From Candidatus Ferrigenium bremense (GTDB taxonomy: Bacteria > Pseudomonadota > Gammaproteobacteria > Burkholderiales > Gallionellaceae): a stretch of 55,950 nt of DNA. Below, in pieces: positions 26,287 through 36,000 of this stretch. A program made the translations under genes and the position numbers. Within the stretch, counting starts at the first letter, position 1, and each line of letters begins with the position of its first letter. The stretch covers positions 1 to 55,950 of the forward strand of contig JAGRPI010000025.1 in NCBI GenBank assembly GCA_019449635.1, written 5' to 3'. A model generated the notes under the pieces. The model saw only the letters and a list, made by a program, of their open reading frames with translations. It made no database searches and was not told the DNA's origin.

Positions 26287-27471
26287 CTACAAGCCCCTGA
26301 GTTTCTGCTGCACAAACGCCTGCAATTCGGGCTTGAGCGTATTCGACTCGAGCGCGCGCCTGAATGCATCCCGGGCATCATCGGTGCGCTGCACCGCCTG
26401 CAAGGAAATGCCGTATCCCATCAGCCAGATGCCGTTATCCGGGACAAGCTGCAGTGCGATCTGGTAATGGATGATGGCCTCCTTATGCCGGTTCTGGCGT
26501 TGCCGCAATGCGGCGAAGAACGCCTGGTAGTCAGCCTGCGAGTCGGCATATGGCAAGGATTTTTCCAGCGTTGCCGCCGCCTGCTCGACCGCGCCCTGCT
26601 CCACCTGCAAACGCGCCAACAGCATGGCGAATCCGGTATGTTCCGGTTTGTTTTTCAGCCCGTCCTGCAACACGCGCCCGGCATCCACGCCGCGCCGGCT
26701 TTCCAGCAGCAAGGCCACCAATGCCTGGCGCGCCGCATCATGTCCCGCATCCAGGCGCAATACCGTTTCATACTCCGCTATTGCGTCGGCGATGTGCCCC
26801 TGCTGCATCAGCGCCACAGCCTTGCGGAATTCCGCCTCAGTATGCTGTGCAGGGCTGACCTGCTTCATCGGCGATACGCCCCCCGATGGCTGAACGGCGG
26901 GTCGCGCCGCTGGCGGGACGACCCGGATTGGCTGCGGCTTGGCGGGTCGCGCCGCTGGCGCTGCATTTGCCGGGCGATCTTCGCCCCTTCGGCAAGGCTC
27001 GGGGCAGGCTTCTTCAGCGGCATGTCCGTTTTTCACATCGTGCAAGTCCGGGCCTTGCCGAAGGGGCGAAGGCAGCGGTATCGAGTTCAATTCAAAGCTC
27101 AGGCGCGAGACTGGTGCGAGCATTTCTGCCGGCGGTGTTTCGCCTGTGCTTACGGCACTGGCAGCAACAGAGGCGGCTACCACGGCAGATGCCGGAACGG
27201 CGGAGACCGGCGCGGGTATCGCCACGACAGGCTGGGTCTGGACCGCACTCACCGCAACTACCCGTGGCCCTTCGGCTGAGCTCAGGACAGGCTTGCGCAG
27301 CTGTATCCATTGCCATGCGACGATCCCGCCTGCCAGCGCCAACCCCAATGCCAGCAAAGGCATGACAAGCCGGTGTTTGTCGCGCGGCACGGCGCGCATC
27401 ATGGTCTGCTGCGTTGCGGCATGCACGCCGCGCTGTTCGAGCTGGTTGAGTACCTGGTTGATGACGCTCAT
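26287..27471 (-). CDS. mshN: MSHA biogenesis protein MshN (TPR)
   Basis: A 394-residue inner-membrane protein of the MSHA pilus system. The N-terminal cytoplasmic segment starts MSVINQVLNQLEQRGV, a membrane helix lies at about 35-57, and a long Ala/Pro-rich periplasmic linker covers 60-215. TPR repeats follow from about 220 (FRKAVALMQQGHIADAIAEYETVLRLDAGHDAARQALVALLLE onward). The ATG at 27471 overlaps the mshM stop (ATGA). Two repeat fragments are read in frame in the linker, residues 60-69 (KPVLSSAEGP) and 134-165 (around ACPEPCRRGEDRP). It is the last gene of the locus, converging with comF. Confidence 0.88.
   Translation of the reverse strand: MSVINQVLNQLEQRGVHAATQQTMMRAVPRDKHRLVMPLLALGLALAGGIVAWQWIQLRKPVLSSAEGPRVVAVSAVQTQPVVAIPAPVSAVPASAVVAASVAASAVSTGETPPAEMLAPVSRLSFELNSIPLPSPLRQGPDLHDVKNGHAAEEACPEPCRRGEDRPANAAPAARPAKPQPIRVVPPAARPAVQPSGGVSPMKQVSPAQHTEAEFRKAVALMQQGHIADAIAEYETVLRLDAGHDAARQALVALLLESRRGVDAGRVLQDGLKNKPEHTGFAMLLARLQVEQGAVEQAAATLEKSLPYADSQADYQAFFAALRQRQNRHKEAIIHYQIALQLVPDNGIWLMGYGISLQAVQRTDDARDAFRRALESNTLKPELQAFVQQKLRGL
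26979..27071. repeat. 93-bp palindromic element inside mshN
   Basis: The 20 bases at 26979-26998 (CTTCGCCCCTTCGGCAAGGC) are perfectly complementary to 27052-27071. In the mshN frame it encodes PLRQGP...EEACPEPCRRGE. Translation products of this kind come from a repeat I know in many proteobacteria. Confidence 0.9.
27267..27292. repeat. Half-copy of a CTTCGGCTGAGC element inside mshN
   Basis: CCCTTCGGCTGAGCTCAGGA and six more bases resemble one arm of the palindromes at 3254 and 26979. It encodes KPVLSSAEGP just after the membrane helix. The second arm is missing. Confidence 0.6.
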
Positions 27472-28427
27472 TGCAGCTCCATCCACGCGACGCCCAACAA
27501 GGTGATTACCACCAGGACAGTCAACACCTCCGCCAAAGGCAGCCAATCATGGCGCGCTTCCGGCGTATCGGCTGCCGCACCGCGAATGTGCTTGGCAAAC
27601 ACCTGCTGCCTGCCCTCGCTGAACGCCAGCATCAGGGCCTTGTGCGCAACGATGTTGACCAGCCGCGGCGTGCCGCCGGTGACGCGGTACAGCTTGCTCA
27701 CCGCCCTCTTGGTGAACAGCGTTTCACCGGGAAATTTCGCCACCGCCAGGCGATGGCGCAGATAGCGTTCCATCTCGTCCTTGCGCAACCCTTTCAGCTC
27801 TTGCTGGAAACTGATGCGCTGGCGCAGCTGGCGTATCGAACGGTGCCGCAGCCGTTCATTCAACTCCGGCTGTCCGAACAGCACCACCTGCAGCAGCTTG
27901 CGCTTCTCGGTTTCGAGATTGGTGAGCAGGCGCAACACTTCCAGGCTTTCCAGCGGCATCGCCTGCGCCTCGTCGAGGCACACCAGCGCGCGCTGCTCGT
28001 TGCGCGCGAATTCCAGCAGCGCGCGCGTCAACTCTTTCAGCAACTCATGCTGATCGGTATCCTTGTCCAGCGACACGCGAAATTCTTCCGCCAGTGCCAG
28101 CAACAGGCTGCGCGGTTCAAGATAGGGGTTGAGGATGTAGGCGGTAATGAAACACGGCGCGGGCGGCGCAGCGGATGCAGCCTGATCCTGCGTGCCGGGC
28201 GGCGCAATGGATTGCCGCTCCTGATCGATCGTGGCGAGGAACTTGCGGCACAGCAGCGTCTTGCCGTTGCCCACTTCCCCGACGATCTTGACGAAGCCTT
28301 CGCCGTTGTGCGCCGCCGCCAGCAGGGTATTGAGCGCCTCCTGGTAGCTGGAGCCGGCAAAAAAGTAGCTGGTATCGGGGGTCAGGTTGAAAGGCTGCTC
28401 ACGCAAGCCAAAGTGTTGCAGGTACAT
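27468..28427 (-). CDS. mshM: MSHA biogenesis ATPase MshM (ExeA-like)
   Basis: A 319-residue AAA ATPase of the ExeA/MshM family, thought to help place or assemble the secretin through the cell wall. It starts MYLQHFGLREQPFNLTPDTSYFF, the family signature. Walker A is GEVGNGKT at 50-57, Walker B is LVCLDEAQAMP, and the sensor region follows in FGQPELNERLRH and QRISFQQELKGL. A single membrane helix ends the protein (LAEVLTVLVVITLLGVAWMELQ), so the ATPase domain is cytoplasmic with a C-terminal anchor. It lies 13 bases after mshL, and mshN starts within its stop codon. Confidence 0.92.
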   Translation of the reverse strand: MYLQHFGLREQPFNLTPDTSYFFAGSSYQEALNTLLAAAHNGEGFVKIVGEVGNGKTLLCRKFLATIDQERQSIAPPGTQDQAASAAPPAPCFITAYILNPYLEPRSLLLALAEEFRVSLDKDTDQHELLKELTRALLEFARNEQRALVCLDEAQAMPLESLEVLRLLTNLETEKRKLLQVVLFGQPELNERLRHRSIRQLRQRISFQQELKGLRKDEMERYLRHRLAVAKFPGETLFTKRAVSKLYRVTGGTPRLVNIVAHKALMLAFSEGRQQVFAKHIRGAAADTPEARHDWLPLAEVLTVLVVITLLGVAWMELQ

Positions 28428-28440
28428 TCTAATGCCTTAT

Positions 28441-30174
28441 CTAATGCCTCACGTTCAGCCCGTTGAACCGGTCGCGGCTTTGCGTGATGTCATCCGACCA
28501 ATCCTTGTCGTTATCCACCACGGTGGGCTTCAGCAGGATCACCAGTTCGCGTTTTTCGCTGCGCTGGCTGGTTTGGCCGAACAAGGGGCTCTTGGACAAA
28601 CCGGGCAAGCCGGAACGGTCGTCGAAAGTCGCTTGGCGCATCAGGCCGCCAATTGCGACGATCTGCCCATCCCTGGCGCGCACGATGCTGTCGGTTTCTG
28701 AAACGGAACTGGAAGCCAGCGGCAAATTAAGCGTGCCGCCCGCACCGGTATTTACCGTTTTGTTCACCGTGCTGACCAGGCTCACCGAAGGATGGATGTG
28801 CAAAATGATCTCGTTATCCTGGTCGATGCGCGGCGTCACGTCCAGCGCGATCCCGGAGAAGAACGGCTGCAGCGTCACGCTCGGCGTGGATGTGGTGGCC
28901 GTGCCGGTGGTTGTGGTCGTGGAAATATTGGTCACGAAGAACTCGTCGGTGCCGACCTTGAGCACCGCCTTCTGGCCGTTCAGTGTGGCGATGCGCGGGC
29001 TGGACAGCACATGCACATTGCCCTGCGACTCGAGGAAACTCAACAGCGCGGCAAAATTGCTGGTCTGGAACGCCAGGCCAAAAAGCGTGCCTACCGCATT
29101 TGCGCCGCCCAGCAGATTAGTGCCCGGTGTTACCGTGCCGAGGTTTGCCCCGCCCGTCAGGGCGCCGGGAGTCAAGGCTCCCGCGCCGGCCACACCGGGA
29201 ACCATGGTTCCGCCCGGGGCAATCTGGCCGATGGAAGTCCGGCTATTCGGGCCGTTCTTGAATGCCGCCCAGTTCACGCCGGACTGGAAACCGTCGTTCA
29301 ATTGCACTTCGACGATCTTCGCTTCGAGTATCACCTGCCGTTCGATGGAAATCTGCGAAGCCCTGAGATAGGCCGCGACGTTCCTCAGTTCATCCGGCAT
29401 CGCGCGCACCACGATCACGCCCGACATCGGGCTGACCACCACGCTGCGCCCCTTTTCACTGCCGACGATCGCTTGCAGCGACTTGCCCAGCTCGTCCCAG
29501 AAGTCCGCGCTGCTGGTCATGCTCACCTTGCTGCTGTCCAGGCCGCGCGAGGTTGTACTGGTAGTCGTGCCCGGCGTTGCACCGGTCGGGCTATCCGATA
29601 CCGAACCGGATGTGACGCGCAATGAAGAAGATCCTGACCGCAACCCGGTCAGGTAATTCACCTGGAAAATCCGCGTTTGCAGCGTCAGCGGCTGGATGTA
29701 GATACGCGCACCGTCCATCTTGTATTCGTAGCCGTACATCTCGCGGATCGCCTCGAGCGCCTCGAGCACTGTCACGTCCTTCAGGTTCAGCGAGATATTG
29801 CCGATGACTTCCGGATGCAGCAGCATGCTGTAACGCGTACCGGAGACGACGGCCATGAATACCTGGTTGACCGGCGTATTATTCACCGTCAGATCGAATT
29901 TGGTCTCCAGCGGTTTATTGTCCACCCTGGGCAGACCCATCGTGAGAGGCGGCAACAAGGCGTTATTCACCGCATCGGACTTGCCAGGCTGCGCATCGCC
30001 CTGCACAGCCTGGCTCATTTCGCGCTGAATGGCATCCGCCGTTTGATTGCGGCTGACCGGCGTGGCGCACCCTGCCAACAATAGCGCCATACCCATAACC
30101 AGCCACTTGGCTGCCGTCTTTTGGCGGTTTGGTGGAATGGCTAGTGGTTTCATCAGCCAAAACAAAATCTTCAT
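28441..30174 (-). CDS. mshL: MSHA pilus secretin MshL
   Basis: Outer-membrane secretin through which the pilus exits. It has 577 residues. A lipoprotein signal peptide ends LLLAGC with the lipidated cysteine at 36. The STN domain (KFDLTVNNTPVNQVFMAVVSG, SLNLKDVTVLEALEAIREMYGYEY) is next, then the secretin N-domain region with a Ser/Thr/Gly-rich linker, and the secretin core with EAKIVEVQLNDGFQSGVNW and VLSSPRIATLNGQKAVLKVG. It ends with IVAIGGLMR and KRELVILLKPTVV. ATG 30174 overlaps the mshK stop. Residues about 8-27 of the signal peptide are written in a dispersed 58-base element, giving an unusually long n-region. Confidence 0.94.
   Translation of the reverse strand: MKILFWLMKPLAIPPNRQKTAAKWLVMGMALLLAGCATPVSRNQTADAIQREMSQAVQGDAQPGKSDAVNNALLPPLTMGLPRVDNKPLETKFDLTVNNTPVNQVFMAVVSGTRYSMLLHPEVIGNISLNLKDVTVLEALEAIREMYGYEYKMDGARIYIQPLTLQTRIFQVNYLTGLRSGSSSLRVTSGSVSDSPTGATPGTTTSTTSRGLDSSKVSMTSSADFWDELGKSLQAIVGSEKGRSVVVSPMSGVIVVRAMPDELRNVAAYLRASQISIERQVILEAKIVEVQLNDGFQSGVNWAAFKNGPNSRTSIGQIAPGGTMVPGVAGAGALTPGALTGGANLGTVTPGTNLLGGANAVGTLFGLAFQTSNFAALLSFLESQGNVHVLSSPRIATLNGQKAVLKVGTDEFFVTNISTTTTTGTATTSTPSVTLQPFFSGIALDVTPRIDQDNEIILHIHPSVSLVSTVNKTVNTGAGGTLNLPLASSSVSETDSIVRARDGQIVAIGGLMRQATFDDRSGLPGLSKSPLFGQTSQRSEKRELVILLKPTVVDNDKDWSDDITQSRDRFNGLNVRH
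30095..30152. repeat. Dispersed ~58-base element, copy B (in the mshL signal peptide)
   Basis: ATAACCAGCCACTTGGCTG to GGAATGGCTAGTGGTTTC. About 80% like copy C (41841-41897), and like copy A (23026-22971) read on the other strand. The ends are partly complementary, so it is an imperfect palindrome. Confidence 0.8.
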
Positions 30175-30608
30175 CTCTTCTCCTGGTGCACAGCCGGCTT
30201 GCTGACCCGTTTGCCGGACTGAGACTCACCCGCTGGCAACTGCGGTTTTGTTTTTATTTCCTGCTTGCCGGTAATTTTCACATCGGGAAACAACGTCAGC
30301 ACTTGTCGATCCTGTGCATTGCGCAATACTACATTGCCTTCATTGACTTCAATCAGTTTTGCATCGCCATATTTACCGCCTAATTCGACGGTTTCCCCGC
30401 CAATGATCGCAGCCCGGCGGTTTTTGGAAATGATGATGGATTGCAGGCCAGCCGGCTGCTTTGCAGCCGCCCCATCCGCAGGCACGACAACAGGCGCGGC
30501 AAGACTGGCGGGAGGCCGGGTCGGGTCGGGCAGTTCTTCGGCAGTTGCTGGAACGGAAAACAGCACTGTGGTTAAAGCGAGAGTGGTGCGAAACAGGTTG
30601 CGCATCAT
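30171..30608 (-). CDS. mshK: MSHA biogenesis protein MshK
   Basis: A 145-residue periplasmic protein with a signal peptide (MMRNLFRTTLALTTVLFSVPATA, cleaved before EELPDPTRPP). The DPTRPP sequence and the following small beta domain (LQSIIISKNRRAAIIGGETVELGGKYGDAKLIEVNEGNVVLR) resemble PilP/GspC-type proteins that contact the secretin. The ATG at 30608 overlaps the mshJ stop as ATGA. A second ATG follows directly. Downstream it overlaps mshL in the same way. Confidence 0.85.
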   Translation of the reverse strand: MMRNLFRTTLALTTVLFSVPATAEELPDPTRPPASLAAPVVVPADGAAAKQPAGLQSIIISKNRRAAIIGGETVELGGKYGDAKLIEVNEGNVVLRNAQDRQVLTLFPDVKITGKQEIKTKPQLPAGESQSGKRVSKPAVHQEKR

Positions 30609-31273
30609 ACCGTCAGCCATGTCTTGCCCAGACTCAAGGTGTACAGGGTCAGCGTCAGCACCGCATCGGGATATTTATCCACACTGAAGCTGATCTCCCC
30701 CCAAAACATCTGCGCCGGCATCTTCTCCAGCGCGGCAAGGTAACTCAGCATGTCCAGATAACCGCCGCGCACGGTGATCTGTATGCCATGCTTGAAGACC
30801 TGCTTTTGCGCGGCCGGCAAATCCGCAGTGGCCGACGGGGGTTTTTCAACCAGCGGGCTCGCCGGCAGGGTTTTGAGTTCGACCAGTTGCAGCTTGTCGT
30901 TTTTATTCAGCACCTGCTCCAGCAAATCAGCCATTTTATCCGGCTCGACCAGCCGGTCGCGGCGGCTTTGCAAATAGCCGTCCTGTTCTTGCAACTGCCG
31001 CTTGAACTGCACCAACCGGCTGCGCAGCGGCGAGTGTTCATCTTCACGCCTGGCTTGCAACAAGCCCTGCACCTGCGCCTGCAATTCCTTCATTTTCTCC
31101 TGCTGTTGCACTACCTGCGCCGACAATGCTCTTTGCTTCGCCAGCAAAGGATCCAGCAACAGCGCATTGAGCAGCGCGACCGCCACAAACGCCGCCGCCA
31201 GGAAAATCATCACGCGCTCGCGTAGCGGCATGCCGTCTATCTTGCTGCATGCCAATTCCCAGTAGCGCTTCAT
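30605..31273 (-). CDS. mshJ: MSHA biogenesis protein MshJ (PilO-like)
   Basis: A 222-residue bitopic inner-membrane protein, the PilO/GspM counterpart of the MSHA alignment complex. A short cytoplasmic N-terminus (MKRYWELACSKIDGMPLRER), a membrane helix (VMIFLAAAFVAVALLNALLL), and a coiled coil at about 45-110 are followed by a ferredoxin-like periplasmic domain (FKHGIQITVRGGYLDMLSYLAALEKM). ATG 31273 overlaps the preceding stop codon (ATGA). The frame is open farther up but only inside the previous gene. Confidence 0.88.
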   Translation of the reverse strand: MKRYWELACSKIDGMPLRERVMIFLAAAFVAVALLNALLLDPLLAKQRALSAQVVQQQEKMKELQAQVQGLLQARREDEHSPLRSRLVQFKRQLQEQDGYLQSRRDRLVEPDKMADLLEQVLNKNDKLQLVELKTLPASPLVEKPPSATADLPAAQKQVFKHGIQITVRGGYLDMLSYLAALEKMPAQMFWGEISFSVDKYPDAVLTLTLYTLSLGKTWLTV

Positions 31274-31917
31274 TTTTTGGCCTCGCCATCCGTGCCGGAG
31301 TGCAGGATAAATTCGACATAGCGCGGAGTTGCGCCCTGGCTTGCGCCACCCCCTTGGCTTACGCCAGCCTTGGGCTGCCGCATTTGCAGGGTGGCAAAAG
31401 TCTTGCCGCGCATGATGCTTTCCTTGCCCAGACGCTGAATGTACGCGGGCAGCAGGTCGGGATCCACCGCTGCACCACTCAGGCTGATTTGCGCCGCGTC
31501 GCCGGTCACCTTGAAGCCGGTCAGCCACAGCCCCTGCGCTATCTGGCGCGAGAAGGCGCGCATATATTCCGAATAACCGGTGGTATTGCCCACCGCACCG
31601 GACTTGATGATTTCAATCAATTCGGCCTGATCGGCGACCTGTTTTTCCAGCCGCCGCACCTCTTCCTGCAATGCCTGATTGGCCTGTTGCGGGGAAAATT
31701 CCTTGGCATAGCGCGCCAAGTGCGCCTGTTCGGACTGGTAGCGTTTACCGCTTTCCTCCGATTGTTTGCCGAGCTGATCAACTTGGTAGTCCGCATAGCC
31801 GTAAAAAAACAGTGAGCCAACTACAATCAACCCCAATCCTTGCAACATCGTCGACAGCGAAAAATGCTTGCGCTGCTTCACAAAGGCCGGATTGAACAGG
31901 TTGATCTGCTGGCTCAT
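31270..31917 (-). CDS. PilN-like protein of the MSHA pilus locus
   Basis: A 215-residue bitopic protein starting MSQQINLFNPAFVKQRKHFSL. The short INLFNP motif is shared with PilN proteins, which bind PilM. A membrane helix at about 23-43, a coiled coil at about 50-105 and a periplasmic domain with GLWLTGFKVTGDAAQISLSGAAV follow. In Shewanella-type loci this position is sometimes named MshI2. It overlaps mshI upstream and mshJ downstream by ATGA, matching the PilM-PilN-PilO order. Confidence 0.85.
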   Translation of the reverse strand: MSQQINLFNPAFVKQRKHFSLSTMLQGLGLIVVGSLFFYGYADYQVDQLGKQSEESGKRYQSEQAHLARYAKEFSPQQANQALQEEVRRLEKQVADQAELIEIIKSGAVGNTTGYSEYMRAFSRQIAQGLWLTGFKVTGDAAQISLSGAAVDPDLLPAYIQRLGKESIMRGKTFATLQMRQPKAGVSQGGGASQGATPRYVEFILHSGTDGEAKK

Positions 31918-32870
31918 GGCGCGTGCCCTTCCCGACGCAACGCCGCGCCCAGCACCGGCAATGCGTATGCGGCGAATTCGCTATCGGCCAGCGCCGGTAC
32001 TGCGCCGATATCCATCGCCTGCGACAAATCCAGTCTTTCCACTTTCGCACCGATTACCGCAGCCAGAAACTCCACCAGGCCGGCGCTATCTGGCGCGCTG
32101 ACCAATACCCGGCTCACCGGCAGATGGTTGAACTGGCGGTCGAAATAATCCAGTGAACGCTGCAATTCCAGCTCGACGCGATCGCGGCATTGCTCACGCA
32201 GATTTTCGTTGGCGTCCTGCAATTGCCCCGCACTGATCTCGATACGCCGCGACAAATACAACTCACCGCCCGAAGTAAACGTCAGCAAGCCTCCGCTATC
32301 GTCGAAAGACAGCAGTACCAAGGCACGATCTTCCTGTTCGAACAGCGCGGCAATGTTGCGCTGCGCCAATTCTGGGATATCGATCACATCCAGTTTGAGC
32401 TTCGCCTGCTCGAATAACGCCATATGCTTTTGGATGATGTCGTTGGCTGCGGCAATCGCATACATGGATTGCGCACGCGCCGGGCTGGATTTGCTGGCAG
32501 GAATCTGCAATACATCCACCGTGGCATTATCGATGTGGTAGCTCAGGCTATCCTTGATTTTCCAGCGGATCGCCGTCCTCAGCTCCTCGTCAGGGACATT
32601 GGGAGCCTCGACCAGCAATATCTGATATTCGCCCGGGGCCAGCAGCATGGTGAAATGATAGCCGCCAAGTTTCGACTCATTGCGCAGCTTCTCCAACGCG
32701 GCCGCCGATATTGCACCAATCTCGTGATATTCGCAGCGCACCACTTGCGGCATCACCCCGCTGAACCTGACTTTCGCCAGATAAACGCCATGCGCGCCCA
32801 GAGTGATGGCGAGCCGACCGCCACCAAGGCTCTTTGACTCGAATAGCGAAGAGATGCGCGGAATTTGCAT
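31914..32870 (-). CDS. mshI: MSHA biogenesis protein MshI (PilM-like)
   Basis: A 318-residue actin-fold cytoplasmic protein related to PilM, expected to link the inner-membrane assembly complex to the motor. Segments GGGRLAITLGAHGVYLAKVRFSG, LLAPGEYQILLVEAPNVPDEELRTAIRWKIKDSLSYHID and ALVLLSFDDSGGLLTFTSGGELYLSRRIEI fit the family. It is the first gene of the I-to-N segment and has its own upstream gap of 166 bases, where a promoter is visible. Confidence 0.88.
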   Translation of the reverse strand: MQIPRISSLFESKSLGGGRLAITLGAHGVYLAKVRFSGVMPQVVRCEYHEIGAISAAALEKLRNESKLGGYHFTMLLAPGEYQILLVEAPNVPDEELRTAIRWKIKDSLSYHIDNATVDVLQIPASKSSPARAQSMYAIAAANDIIQKHMALFEQAKLKLDVIDIPELAQRNIAALFEQEDRALVLLSFDDSGGLLTFTSGGELYLSRRIEISAGQLQDANENLREQCRDRVELELQRSLDYFDRQFNHLPVSRVLVSAPDSAGLVEFLAAVIGAKVERLDLSQAMDIGAVPALADSEFAAYALPVLGAALRREGHAP

Positions 32871-32880
32871 AATTGACGCG

Positions 32881-32909
32881 AACTTAATTCAACAACTCAT
32901 TGTTGTCAA
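32881..32909 (-). promoter_or_regulatory. Probable promoter of the mshI-N operon
   Basis: On the minus strand a perfect -35 (TTGACA, 32909-32904) is followed after 17 bases by TAAGTT (32886-32881) as -10. The start would fall near 32874, giving almost no leader before the mshI ATG at 32870. The surrounding mshQ-mshI gap is AT-rich and also holds a small AACAA/TTGTT inverted repeat. Confidence 0.5.
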
Positions 32910-33036
32910 TTGATTTTATGGAAAAATAGCATCCAAATGCTTAGGGTTAGTTGTTTTGCGCGGCAGATGCATGGCGCGCACCCATGGATATCCATCATAC
33001 CGGGCTTGCACCAAGGACAGTGCCAACAAAATCACA

Positions 33037-36000
33037 TCAATAAGTTTCGCGCAGGTCCATGAACTCGTTGCCTCCCTTGAACACGCCAAAGGTGGCACGC
33101 GCCGTCGGGTCTTTGTCATAGACAGCGCCACACCATTTGCCTTGCAGATAACCGAGATTTGCCCCTCCGGTGACGGGATCGGGGGTCAGCGCAATGCACG
33201 GTATCTCAGTCGCGGTGGCGCCCAGATTGACGACAAGATCGACGCTGCCATTGTTCGCTGCACCCGGCTTGGAAAGCGTCAGACTGCCGACGCCGGCATT
33301 GAATGCCGCTCCGGTGCTGACCACCGTTTCGCCCGCAGCGAGGTTCCTGGTGTAATTGGCAAGCCCGATATTGGCTGCACCGACCTGTGTGCAGCTGTCT
33401 TCCGCATTTCTGACGAATGCGCTGCCATTCCAATATTGCGCCTCCATCGGAACCGGCAAATTGAGCAATTCCGAGCCATGCGCATTGGCAAGTTTCAGCC
33501 GCCCGAAGCGCATTCTCAGGGGGCTGCCGGCGAAGCTTCGGTAGGTCGCGGCGCCGCCGATGGCGCCGGGCTCGAAGTCGGCACCGGCCACCCTCGGCAC
33601 GGTCGCCACATCGGCATCGGTCACGGTCAGTCCCATGTTGAACTGTTCGAAGGGGCCGGACGGGGCCGTTGGACGCGCGAAGGTCACGGCGGTCGCGCCG
33701 CCCGTCAGAGTAAAAACACCCCCCGCCCATGTTCCCGAAAGAGGAGTAGGAGGAGGACCGGTAAACACCAGCGAACCGCCCAAGTCGATCCCGGAATCGA
33801 AATCCTCGGCGCCGAAGCTGACGCTGCCCGGCGCATAGGTTCCGGCGTAATTGGCCGTCACGCCTTCGGCAGAATTTCTGGCCTGCACCACTCCCGCCTG
33901 AGCCAGTGCGAAGGACTGCCCCATGTAAGTGAAGGCGCCTGACGCACAGGCATTGCTGACCGTGCCCGTCACGGTGAAATGGTCCGGCACGAAGCGGCCG
34001 AAGGGGCCGGCTGCAGCCGAGCCGAACTGGCAGGAATATTTGCCGTTGCCATCCAGCACATTGCTGAAACCCGGTGTGCATTCGCCCTTGACGGAATCTA
34101 CCGTCGAGAAGGCATCGTCATAGACCGCGTACTGATTCAGACCGAAGTTGCCCACCTCGTCGTATTTGAATCCGCTGGCAGTCGATGCACCGGAACTTGC
34201 CGGTGGGAAAGTTGCCGTCGTGACAGCACCCAGATGCGCCAGACTGGTAAAGACCAGGCTGGCATTGAATCTTGGGGTGCCGGTGTAGCCACTGGTCTGG
34301 GTTGCGCCATAGACAGCGGTAGCGGTCAACGAAAAGGCATCCGTGCCCGCCCGCAGCACGGGCATACCACCGGCTCCCGGGTTGGAGGCCGAGCTCGTCA
34401 CGGTGTAGGCTTGAGGGCGGATCGCGAAGTTGTCGCTCGAGCATGACACCGACGCAGGACTCGATGTTGTCATGCGCACCTTGACGTTGGGCGCCGCGTC
34501 GTTGTAGGTGAATGTGACCGTCCGCCGGGGGGTAGCGTTGTTGAGATTGAACGCCGTTGGTGTGATCGTGCTGACAAGTGCCGTATAGCTACTGCACGTG
34601 CCACCGCTGGCATCCACAAGTTCCACCGCGGTGACACTTGGAGTGCCCCCTCTTCTCACAACATCCAGATTGAACGCCGTATTCGCCAATTTGGTAAAAA
34701 TCGGCGTATCCACCAGAGCCGTGACCTCGACCGCATCGACCGTGCAGGCACTGAACACCAGAGCGCAGGTCTGCGTCGCGCCATTGAAACACTGGGTTGC
34801 GTAGCCAGCCGTGGGCGAGGTTGCCGTCCCGCCCAGTGTCACGGTGCCTGCGGCGGTATTGGCCAGCGTCATGGCAACCGAACCGCCAGAGAATGTCACC
34901 GGTTCAGCCGGCGTCCATGTCCGCCCACCGCCAGCGTTCGGGGTCAGGTCAACCGTCACGCTGTCCAAATAAAGCGCAGTACAACCCGCATCGGCGCAGG
35001 CCTTGACGGTGACCGGCGTAGCACCGGAGGTGCAGGCGCTGCCGCCATGCTCGATCTGGACGTGATGCAGCGAAGGCGCCGTCAGCGTCTGCGCGGTGCA
35101 GATGTTCAGGTTCTTGATTTCGTGGATATTGGTGGCAGCACCGGTGGAGCCGGTAAAGGACAGGTTAAAACTGGCGGGTATATTGCCTTGGCTGTAACCC
35201 GGATCCTTGACATCGAACGGCGCGACCAGCGGCGTGTAGGCCGTGCCAGCCCCGGAGGTCGTATCCCGTTCGACCGATACATAGGCATGCACGGAATCGG
35301 TGTGATCGATGATGATGCGATAACGGTGCGCGACCGTACCGGGTGGCACATTGTTGCCGTCAACACCCGGGCTGAGCGCCGGGGTACCCTGCAGAAACCG
35401 GTAACCGGACACACCCGCACCGGAGCCGCGGACCGACACCGAATCGGGGATAAACCCCGTGCCTCCGTAGCGGCCCTCGCTTGGGTTTGAAAAGTTGCCG
35501 TATTCGTCCAGCGCTACGCCAAGCCAGCCGCCTGCGAATCCGGGACAGCCCCCGACAATCACGCAATCGGAACCCGGATTGCTTTTCTGGGCGTAGCCCA
35601 GAGACCCCCCGAAGGCACCGGCTGCAGGTGCCACCGAAGCATCGGAGAAAACCACTGCCATACCGTCGGCGCCGGTGCCGCCATAGGCAAAATGATCGAA
35701 CTCCACCGTCACCTTGTTGCCCGCTGCCGGTATAAGCCGCTGCAATGTCGCCCAGGTGGCCTGGCCGGTAGTCGCATCCGTCAACCTGAGACGGCCGGAG
35801 ACGATGGCCGGTGTGAAGGTTCCTGATTTGCTGCCTACCGACCAGTTACTGCCGAGCGTTCCCGCGAAAGAATCGCTGAAACACAGGTTGGCTCCGCCTA
35901 CCGCGAACTCGCCAAAACCGCTGGTGCTGGTGATGCCGGTGGCCTGAGTGGAATAGGCAGTCCTGGTGCCGATGGCCGGCATTGACCAGGCACCGGAAAA

